A stretch of 6,493 nucleotides of DNA from Desulfurococcales archaeon (lineage in GTDB: Archaea > Thermoproteota > Thermoprotei_A > Sulfolobales > Acidilobaceae): the NCBI GenBank assembly GCA_015521095.1, contig WAOU01000015.1, positions 1-6,493 of the forward strand, in the 5' to 3' direction. Numbering within the stretch: position 1 is the stretch's first letter; each line of letters begins with the position of its first letter. Of the stretch, positions 1-4,793 are shown in pieces. The position numbers and the translations under genes were made by a program. Below the pieces are notes generated by a model. The model did no database searches, was not told the origin of the DNA, and worked only from the letters and a program-made list of their open reading frames with translations.

Positions 1-227
1 CTCTGGTAGAGTTTTCTTAGTCTTTCAACGTCGAGCGCGGGATGTGGGGTTTCTTCTTCTACGTTCACGATCATTGCAAGGTATCGTTTTCTCTGGCTGT
101 TGTCTTCTATCTCGACTATTGTGCCGTACTTTACTATTGCTTCTGCTGGTCTTAGTATTATGCCTTCTACTCGGGTGTATTCGCGTATGCTTGTTGTGAA
201 GCCTGTTATCGGTGTTTCATTGTTCAA
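1..227 (-). CDS. herA: HerA-like ATPase, N-terminal HAS-barrel part (partial, cut at the left edge)
   Basis: Only the first 75 codons are visible; the frame is open to the left edge. HerA is a hexameric DNA translocase of the FtsK/HerA superfamily that forms a complex with NurA and drives DNA end resection. The visible part contains no Walker motif. It does carry a short beta-rich stretch of the HAS-barrel type that opens HerA proteins: VEGIILRP near residues 20-27, then VKYGTIVEIED near residues 33-43 and YLAMIVNVEE further on, as in the family pattern of 'G.iv...ea..G..V.i......lg.V..v'. The start is TTG at 225-227. It is the only plausible start, because an in-frame TAA lies at 231-233, and a GAGGTG motif sits 9 bases upstream. 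The gene begins 14 bases after the stop of the NurA-like gene on the same strand, the usual arrangement of a functional pair. The call rests on a weak fold-level match plus this context; the ATPase core is outside the window. Confidence 0.55.
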   Translation of the reverse strand, partial: MNNETPITGFTTSIREYTRVEGIILRPAEAIVKYGTIVEIEDNSQRKRYLAMIVNVEEETPHPALDVERLRKLYQ

Positions 228-236
228 GTCTTAGAA

Positions 237-242
237 CACCTC
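237..242 (-). promoter_or_regulatory. Shine-Dalgarno site deciding the TTG start of the HerA-like gene
   Basis: On the minus strand GAGGTG matches the archaeal anti-Shine-Dalgarno and lies 9 bases before TTG at 225-227. Its first base is also the last base of the TAG stop of the NurA-like gene, so translation of the two genes is probably coupled. No ATG or GTG start fits this frame. Confidence 0.6.
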
Positions 243-1846
243 TATAATAGATGGTGGCGTCTGACAGAAAAATCTCTTATAAATGTTGAGTAAGGAGTGG
301 CCCGTCTACTTAGGCTCTCTAGGAGGCCTGCTAGTGCCCCATATTCCCACTCGTTTATCCTACTCCTGGAGTCGACTACGAGTAGCTGTGGTGGGACTCC
401 GTAGCTTGTCACCATTGCTTGGCTGACTACGTGGTCTAGGACCTCGGATATATCTGTTGTCTCCGAGAAGTATTCTACTCTGATTGGTGGAATCACTCTT
501 ATGAGCTCGGCTAGGAGCCTTCTGTCTATGCCTAGGCGTTCAGCGTTTTCTCGTATCTCGTTGCAGTCCGGTATTGCCTGTGTTAGGAGGTATCTTAGCT
601 TGACGCCCGATGTATGGTCCAGTAGTTCATCTATTGTTATCGGGGGCTCAGCGTCCTTTAGCCTATTATTGTATGATTTCAGGAATCTTCTACTGTATAG
701 CCAGCTCTTGTCCAGCTCTACGGTACTGGATGCTTCTAGTTCACCGTTACCTGTACCCCCATAGAAATAATTGTATAATAGTATGAAGTGACTGTCGCTT
801 GCTAGGTTAAAGTGGTTTAGTAATTGTCGTTCGTAAATCCGTTCTATGAGATCTTCTACCTCTAGGTCATTGATTATATCTTCGAGGTCAGCGTCTTCTC
901 TGGACTCTATTGATCTATCTATTACTTGGCGGAGATACGTGTGGGCGTCCCCCATGAAATGGGGTAGGGATGATATGCCTAGGTCCTCTAGACAGTGCCT
1001 TACGTCTCTTACTGCTTCCTCCAGTAATATGCCTGGGTTGAATTGTCTCCGCTGGGTATTTGCTACTCCTATAGTTACTACGCTTGCCTTTATGGATTCT
1101 GCGAGAACCTTTGCCAGTAAGTGTCTTCCCCTTGAAACATCCTCTGTTAGGCCGATGACTGTATGGTTTCCTTTCCGAGCCTCCCTCTTTATTTGACCTA
1201 GGATTGCCGCAGCGAGGAGTCCTGGGTTTACTTTTTCTGTTGCTCCACGTTTTACGGTTGCGGAACGTATGAGTTCTATCGTTGTTCTTGGATCTAATCC
1301 CGTGTATAGGAGTACGGCTTCTGCACTTTCTCGTTCAAGATCAAATATCGGGTTAAAGTATGTTCCTAGTATTTGTAGGAGGCTTCCGTGCCTCACTATT
1401 AGTCTTCTCCCATCTATCTCCGCTTCGAGTGGCGGAGTTTCTTGTAGCACTGATAGTATCATTGCGAGCTCTGCTACGTATAGGCTGGCCTGTCGTTTCC
1501 GGTCGTCTCCTCTCACTAGTAGGAAGGGAGGGCTACCCCTACTGTAGGGATAGAGTATCCTTTCCTCGAGGATCTCTCCGCTCCAGTATCTTAGCAGGAC
1601 ACTAGTTTTGAGTATGAATCCTTCTTCTACCCCGCTTGTACTACGGGCACTTCTGCTTCCTGTATCGATGTATATTTCTGCTACGTAGCGTGTTCCGAGT
1701 ATGGGTTTCTTCTGTATCTTTGGCTTCCATTGTTTGTCGAATACTAGTGATCTGTCTTGTAGTATTTCTGTTCCTCTGGCTAGGAGTGTTAGAACGATTC
1801 CGCTCCAGGGCGGGGATACCTCGACGAGTTCTTCGTCGTATAGCAT
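242..1846 (-). CDS. nurA: NurA-domain protein with substituted catalytic residues
   Basis: The protein is 534 residues, against roughly 330-450 for typical archaeal NurA. NurA is a Mn-dependent 5'-3' nuclease with an RNase H-like fold that works with HerA in double-strand-break end processing. Family-like blocks appear in order: IDTGSRS (60-66) at the first acidic motif, a candidate helix Glu in VAELAM (E126), HGSLLQ (153-158) where DGSL is usual, VSRGRHLL (237-244), and near the C-terminus IRVEYF (455-460) and YGVPPQLLVVDSR (482-494) where GYPxPLxxAH is usual. Asp at block 1 is kept (D61). The Asp of DGSL reads His153, and the Tyr and His of the C-terminal motif align with Val484 and Asp492. 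The middle (about 290-400) is long and very acidic, with no counterpart I recognise. ATG at 1844-1846 is preceded by AGGAGAGGA. The HerA-like gene follows 14 bases downstream. A nuclease-dead or altered NurA is an inference; membership of the family is moderately sure. Confidence 0.62.
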   Translation of the reverse strand: MLYDEELVEVSPPWSGIVLTLLARGTEILQDRSLVFDKQWKPKIQKKPILGTRYVAEIYIDTGSRSARSTSGVEEGFILKTSVLLRYWSGEILEERILYPYSRGSPPFLLVRGDDRKRQASLYVAELAMILSVLQETPPLEAEIDGRRLIVRHGSLLQILGTYFNPIFDLERESAEAVLLYTGLDPRTTIELIRSATVKRGATEKVNPGLLAAAILGQIKREARKGNHTVIGLTEDVSRGRHLLAKVLAESIKASVVTIGVANTQRRQFNPGILLEEAVRDVRHCLEDLGISSLPHFMGDAHTYLRQVIDRSIESREDADLEDIINDLEVEDLIERIYERQLLNHFNLASDSHFILLYNYFYGGTGNGELEASSTVELDKSWLYSRRFLKSYNNRLKDAEPPITIDELLDHTSGVKLRYLLTQAIPDCNEIRENAERLGIDRRLLAELIRVIPPIRVEYFSETTDISEVLDHVVSQAMVTSYGVPPQLLVVDSRSRINEWEYGALAGLLESLSRRATPYSTFIRDFSVRRHHLL

Positions 1847-1923
1847 ATTGTCCTCTCCTGTTGCTTGTCTATTTCCATGATCAATAGATTGTTCCTAGCG
1901 GTGATTATTATTGCTACTATTTT

Positions 1924-1930
1924 GTAAATA
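1924..1930 (-). promoter_or_regulatory. Possible TATA-like box of the NurA/HerA-like pair
   Basis: On the minus strand TATTTAC, followed by AAAATAG, lies about 80 bases before the ATG of the NurA-like gene. A start of transcription about 25 bases downstream would leave a leader near 55 bases. The match to the archaeal TATA box is weak. Read-through from the upstream dehydrogenase gene (166-base gap) is the alternative. Confidence 0.25.
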
Positions 1931-1986
1931 CTCGGCGTTGCGGGCATGTGCTAGGATAGGGTAGAATCATGGTTAGACAAATATTT

Positions 1987-2004
1987 TGGGGAAAAAGGAG
2001 GTAG
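1987..2004 (-). terminator. Possible U-tract terminator after the hydratase/dehydrogenase gene
   Basis: Eight bases past the TAA stop the minus strand reads CTACCTCCTTTTTCCCCA, a pyrimidine-rich run with five T. Archaeal termination often needs only such a U-tract without a hairpin. It is a short tract, so leakiness into the NurA-like gene is possible. Confidence 0.35.
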
Positions 2005-2012
2005 CCGGTTCT

Positions 2013-4034
2013 TTACCTTCCTTTGAACTTTGGCTTCCTCTTTTCTAGGAATGCTGTTACTCCCTCGATGACGTCTTCTGTGCTGAATAGTAGTCCGAAT
2101 AGGTGTGCTTCTAGGCTTAGTCCTGCCCAGATGTTGGATTCTAGTCCGTATTCTACGGCGTATTTCGCGGCCATTAGTGCTAGTGGTGGCTTCTCTGCTA
2201 GCTTGAGTGCTAGTGCTCTTGCTTCTTGTTCTAGTCTCTCTGGAGGTACTACTTTTTCTACGAGTCCTATTCTGAGTGCTTCGTCTGCTGGTATCATGTC
2301 TCCTGAGAATATCAGTAGCTTTGCCTGTCCGCGTCCTACTAGTCTGGGTAGTCTCTGTGTTCCTCCTGCGCCAGGTATGAATCCTAGGTTTATCTCTGGT
2401 TGTCCGAACATTGTTCCTTCGGCGGCTATCCTTATGTCAGTGCTCATTGCTATCTCGAGCCCGCCTCCTAGTACGTAGCCGTGTAGTGCTGCTATGATTG
2501 GCTTTGTGTAGAACTGCATCTTTAGAGTTAGCTCCTGGAATCTCCTGGAGAACTTTGCTATGTCTATTGGGGTTACTCCGGCGAATGCTGTTACGTCTGC
2601 TCCGGCGCTGAATGCTCTTCCTTCTCCCTTGAGTATTACTACTCTTACGTCATTGTTGTCTTCTAGCTCGTCGAGGGCCTCTCCTAGCTCTTTGAGTAGC
2701 TCTGGGCTTAGCGCGTTTAGTCTCTTTGGCCTGTTGAGGACTATCCATGCTATTGGCTTCTCGATCCTTATCACTAGGTTCTTCTTCTTTATCTCTTCTA
2801 CTTCTCCGTACTCGTAGAAGCCTTTGCCTGTCTTGCGGCCTAGTTTTCCTTCTTCTACCATCTTGAGGAGTAGTGGCTGTGGCTCCATCTCTTCTAGGCC
2901 TAGTTCTTCTTTTAGCTTTTTGAGTGCCTCTACTATTTTGTCGATTCCGTACTCGTCAGCGAATTCTAGTACTCCCTTGGGCCATCCTAGTCCTAGTTTT
3001 ACTGCCTTGTCAATGTCCTCTTTTGTGGCCACGTCGTTCTCTAGGAGCCATGCTGCCTCGTTTACTGCTGGTGCTAGTAAGAGTACTGGGTCTACTTTGC
3101 CTGCGAGGTCTTTGGGTATGTTCGGTCTAGCGTATTTTCCTGGTGCTGGATATGTGTAGAATCCTTTGCCAGTCTTCATTCCGAACTCTTTCTTCTCGAA
3201 TTTCTCCTTTAGGAGTGGGCATGGTGTTGTCTTGAATCCTCTCTCGGCCATTGCTTGGAATACGTAGTAGAATACGTCTATTCCGCTGTAGTCGGATAGC
3301 TCGAAGATGCCCATTGGTAGTCCTAGCACGTATTTCACTGTGGCGTCTACTTCCTCGATGGTCGCTTTGCCCTTGGCTACTAGGTTGCATGCTGTGTTGA
3401 TGAATCTTCCTAGGATCCTGTTTACTATGAATCCTGGTACGTCCTTCTTTACTACTACTGGTTGTTTGCCGAACTTCTTCGATAGTGCGACTGTTATTTC
3501 TACAGTTTCGTCGCTTGTCTTCTCGCCCTTTATTACTTCTACGAGTGGCATTAGTGGCGGTGGGTTGAAGAAGTGCATTCCTACGACTTTCTCTGGCCTC
3601 TTGGTGGCTGCTGCTATTTCGGTTATGGGGAGGCTGCTCGTGTTTGTTGCTAGGATTGCGTGCTCAGGCGCGTGCTCGTCTGCGAATGCGAAGAGTTTCT
3701 GCTTTATGTCTAGACGCTCAATAATAGCCTCTATCATGAAGTCTGTTTCTTTTAATACTTTCGCGAATTCCTCTGTGTATGAACCGTCTGGATTCAAGTT
3801 TACTACTGTCTTTATCCTTGAGAGAACTGTTTCCACAGGCTCTCTTACTACGCCTTTCTCGTATAGTTTTTTGAGGCTCCACTTGATTTTCTCAACGGCG
3901 TTGTCGAGGAATTCCTGTTTTATGTCTACTAGGTAGACGTTGTAACCTGCTATTGCTGCTACCTCGGCTATTCCATGGCCCATTGTGCCTGCTCCGACAA
4001 CGGTTATTGTTTTTATGTTCTCGAGTCCTGCCAT
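2013..4034 (-). CDS. Bifunctional 3-hydroxyacyl-CoA dehydrogenase/enoyl-CoA hydratase (crotonyl-CoA hydratase/3-hydroxybutyryl-CoA dehydrogenase type)
   Basis: A soluble two-enzyme fusion of 673 residues. The dehydrogenase half comes first: the Rossmann motif GAGTMGHG (14-21), Asp37 at the end of the second strand (points to NAD rather than NADP), NTSS (131-134), MHFFNP with catalytic His154, and partner Glu166. Two tandem C-terminal dehydrogenase domains follow (about 198-295 and 313-410), each ending in KTGKGFY. The crotonase half (about 420-673) has the oxyanion-loop region SAGAD, GGGLEIA with Glu527, and QPEI with Glu547, the two glutamates of true hydratases, then PGAGGTQRLPR. Both activities are therefore expected: hydration of crotonyl-CoA and oxidation to acetoacetyl-CoA. 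In Crenarchaeota this architecture serves the 4-hydroxybutyrate CO2-fixation cycles and beta-oxidation-like steps. The open frame extends 52 codons upstream to 4190, but that part has no family match and covers the promoter. ATG at 4032-4034 has AGGGGTG 9 bases upstream and opens directly before the Rossmann strand. Confidence 0.93.
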   Translation of the reverse strand: MAGLENIKTITVVGAGTMGHGIAEVAAIAGYNVYLVDIKQEFLDNAVEKIKWSLKKLYEKGVVREPVETVLSRIKTVVNLNPDGSYTEEFAKVLKETDFMIEAIIERLDIKQKLFAFADEHAPEHAILATNTSSLPITEIAAATKRPEKVVGMHFFNPPPLMPLVEVIKGEKTSDETVEITVALSKKFGKQPVVVKKDVPGFIVNRILGRFINTACNLVAKGKATIEEVDATVKYVLGLPMGIFELSDYSGIDVFYYVFQAMAERGFKTTPCPLLKEKFEKKEFGMKTGKGFYTYPAPGKYARPNIPKDLAGKVDPVLLLAPAVNEAAWLLENDVATKEDIDKAVKLGLGWPKGVLEFADEYGIDKIVEALKKLKEELGLEEMEPQPLLLKMVEEGKLGRKTGKGFYEYGEVEEIKKKNLVIRIEKPIAWIVLNRPKRLNALSPELLKELGEALDELEDNNDVRVVILKGEGRAFSAGADVTAFAGVTPIDIAKFSRRFQELTLKMQFYTKPIIAALHGYVLGGGLEIAMSTDIRIAAEGTMFGQPEINLGFIPGAGGTQRLPRLVGRGQAKLLIFSGDMIPADEALRIGLVEKVVPPERLEQEARALALKLAEKPPLALMAAKYAVEYGLESNIWAGLSLEAHLFGLLFSTEDVIEGVTAFLEKRKPKFKGR

Positions 4035-4043
4035 TTCTACCAA

Positions 4044-4050
4044 CACCCCT
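4044..4050 (-). promoter_or_regulatory. Shine-Dalgarno site selecting the internal ATG of the dehydrogenase/hydratase
   Basis: On the minus strand AGGGGTG lies 9 bases before ATG at 4032-4034. The alternative GTG and TTG codons just upstream fall within or directly after this motif, which argues against them and against the longer reading to 4190. Confidence 0.5.
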
Positions 4051-4098
4051 CTGTCTGGGCTTTCCCCTTTGATGCTTAGGAGGGATCGTCTATCGTCA

Positions 4099-4107
4099 AT
4101 TATATTT
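4099..4107 (-). promoter_or_regulatory. TATA-like box of the dehydrogenase/hydratase gene
   Basis: The minus strand reads GCC then AAATATAAT, an AT-rich box about 69 bases before the chosen ATG. Transcription would begin near 4078 and give a leader of about 45 bases. Between the box and the expected start lies a short direct repeat, GACGAT twice (4085-4090 and 4092-4097). A dyad (4117-4132) lies just upstream of the box. Confidence 0.45.
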
Positions 4108-4116
4108 GGCGTATTT

Positions 4117-4132
4117 AGGGAATAATATCCCT
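4117..4132. repeat. Inverted repeat AGGGA-N6-TCCCT between the divergent promoters
   Basis: AGGGA (4117-4121) and TCCCT (4128-4132) are exact reverse complements separated by six A/T bases. The dyad lies 9 bases upstream of the TATA-like box of the minus-strand gene and about 40 bases upstream of the plus-strand box. That placement suits a transcription-factor site acting on one or both genes; the arms are short, so chance is possible. Confidence 0.35.
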
Positions 4133-4152
4133 GCGCTGTCTTCTTAGTAATA

Positions 4153-4165
4153 ATACATGTTGTAT
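4153..4165. repeat. Inverted repeat ATACA-TGT-TGTAT upstream of the small gene
   Basis: Exact 5-base arms are separated by three bases, ending 7 bases before the TATA-like box of the 91-residue gene. A related pair of half-sites occurs downstream of that gene at 4603-4623. It is a candidate operator only. Confidence 0.3.
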
Positions 4166-4172
4166 AGATAGC

Positions 4173-4180
4173 TTTAAAAC
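4173..4180 (+). promoter_or_regulatory. TATA-like box of the 91-residue gene
   Basis: TTTAAAAC is centred about 40 bases before the GTG start. Transcription about 25 bases downstream would begin near 4202 and leave a leader of about 14 bases that just contains the GCGGTGA ribosome site. The spacing fits archaeal promoters well. Confidence 0.5.
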
Positions 4181-4204
4181 AGTCGAGCAAGCCCCCGTTA
4201 ATGC

Positions 4205-4209
4205 GGTGA
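4205..4209 (+). promoter_or_regulatory. Shine-Dalgarno site deciding the GTG start of the 91-residue gene
   Basis: GGTGA lies 6 bases before GTG at 4216-4218. An overlapping GTG at 4214 is in another frame, so the site and the frame together fix 4216 as the start. Confidence 0.55.
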
Positions 4210-4215
4210 AATAGT

Positions 4216-4491
4216 GTGTCCGAGTACCTAGATCAAGTCAAGAGCATGGTCAAACCCGAGGCCGCAAAATACGGTCTAAAGATACTACCAAGAGGAAAAA
4301 GCAGCTTCAGCCTAATTAAGGGCGGACAGATATACATGACTATTAGAGATACCGGCGACAATATCGAGATATCGTTCGCTGGTAAGAAATACATGTATGA
4401 CAAGTACTACACGAAGCCAGAGCACCTAGCACAGGTAGTATTCAACGTATTGGAAGCACAGCACCGCGAGGTAAAGAAAGAAGAGGAGTAA
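4216..4491 (+). CDS. Small conserved-looking protein of unknown function (91 residues)
   Basis: I do not recognise this protein. It is a soluble 91-residue chain with no signal peptide, membrane segment or cysteine. The N-terminus is a charged helix-like stretch (SEYLDQVKSMVKPEAAKYG). The middle looks beta-rich, with alternating hydrophobic residues: FSLIKGGQIYMTIRD at about 31-45 and IEISFAGKKYMYDKYY at about 51-66. It is followed by a predicted helix (HLAQVVFNVLEAQ, 70-82) and a very acidic and basic tail ending KKEEE. The GTG start has a GGTGA site 6 bases upstream and its own TATA-like box, and codon use matches the neighbours, so it looks like a real gene. It is transcribed away from the dehydrogenase/hydratase gene across a shared intergenic region, which could mean joint control. 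A small binding or adaptor protein is possible, but nothing in the sequence proves a function. Confidence 0.75.
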   Translation: MSEYLDQVKSMVKPEAAKYGLKILPRGKSSFSLIKGGQIYMTIRDTGDNIEISFAGKKYMYDKYYTKPEHLAQVVFNVLEAQHREVKKEEE

Positions 4492-4515
4492 CCCCGCGGC
4501 CTCTGTCCTAATACA

Positions 4516-4548
4516 TTTTCACGGGCGATTCCTGGTTTTTCCCCGTGG
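4516..4548 (+). terminator. Likely terminator after the 91-residue gene
   Basis: A TTTT run (4516-4519) and a TTTTT run (4536-4540) follow the stop codon by 25-50 bases. CACGGG (4520-4525) pairs with CCCGTG (4542-4547), with an added T-G wobble, and encloses the second T-run in a 16-base loop. U-tracts alone can end archaeal transcripts, so the stem may be incidental. Confidence 0.45.
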
Positions 4549-4602
4549 CAGGGACATCCCTTCACGATATTTTAGTCTGTAAAGGGATAACGCGTTCTGG
4601 GA

Positions 4603-4623
4603 CTATAACATATTCATGTATAG
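4603..4623. repeat. AT-rich quasi-palindrome
   Basis: CTATA (4603-4607) and CAT (4609-4611) are complementary to ATG (4616-4618) and TATAG (4619-4623), with one bulged A and a 4-base centre. It could be an operator or a cruciform-prone site. It shares the half-sites CTATA and CATGTAT with the minus strand at 4151-4167. Confidence 0.35.
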
Positions 4624-4657
4624 ATAATAATTACTACATAAGCCTACATTATAGCTT

Positions 4658-4674
4658 TGGCTATCGACTAGCCA
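4658..4674 (+). repeat. Perfect hairpin TGGCTA-TCGAC-TAGCCA
   Basis: A 6-base-pair stem, plus an outer T-G wobble, has a 5-base loop. No T-run follows, so it is not a typical terminator. It sits about 120 bases before the membrane-protein start and could be a regulator site or a structured leader element. Confidence 0.4.
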
Positions 4675-4793
4675 GTGCCAGCGAAATATGTGAAGAAGAT
4701 CAGTGAAGATTGATGACTACAGCGGTGGATCAGGGAAGCATTGGACGCCAGTGGGAACGCTTGGACTACGGATAAGTATCACGGTGATAGGGC

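Larger units (their letters stand above)
4492..4793 (+). other. Gene-free stretch of 302 bases
   Basis: No reading frame of convincing length occurs on either strand, and I see no tRNA-like arms or CRISPR repeats. It holds the putative terminator (4516-4548), an AGGGA-CA-TCCCT dyad (4550-4561), an AT-rich quasi-palindrome (4603-4623), a perfect 6-base-pair hairpin (4658-4674), a weak TATA-like stretch GAAATATG (4682-4689) and a 20-codon ATG frame (4713-4775). The downstream half probably carries the promoter and leader of the membrane-protein gene. Confidence 0.6.

Noticed and set aside
501..1605. Several plus-strand open frames opposite the NurA-like gene
   Set aside because: They are low-complexity Ser/Arg/Leu-rich shadows of the minus-strand gene with no domain features.
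3127..3390. 87-codon minus-strand frame inside the dehydrogenase gene
   Set aside because: It is an out-of-frame reading of a gene whose own frame has clear catalytic motifs.
3307..3936. 209-codon open frame on the plus strand
   Set aside because: It is antisense to the conserved dehydrogenase domain. Its Ser/Thr/Leu-rich product is what the reverse of a biased coding sequence gives.
4035..4190. N-terminal extension of 52 codons on the dehydrogenase/hydratase frame
   Set aside because: It has no family match, covers the TATA-like box and dyad, and the internal ATG at 4032-4034 has a good ribosome site right before the Rossmann motif.
4690..4766. Short direct repeats GTGAAGA (4690, 4703) and TTGGAC (4741, 4761)
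   Set aside because: They are six to seven bases long, do not repeat further, and are expected by chance.
4706..4793. Possible C/D-box guide RNA, from the TTGATGA box C-like motif
   Set aside because: No CUGA box D or D' occurs at a suitable distance, and the C box lacks the usual purine at its first position.
4492..4793. tRNA or CRISPR in the gene-free stretch
   Set aside because: No T-arm (GGTTCRAATCC-like) sequence, cloverleaf pairing or regularly spaced repeats occur on either strand.
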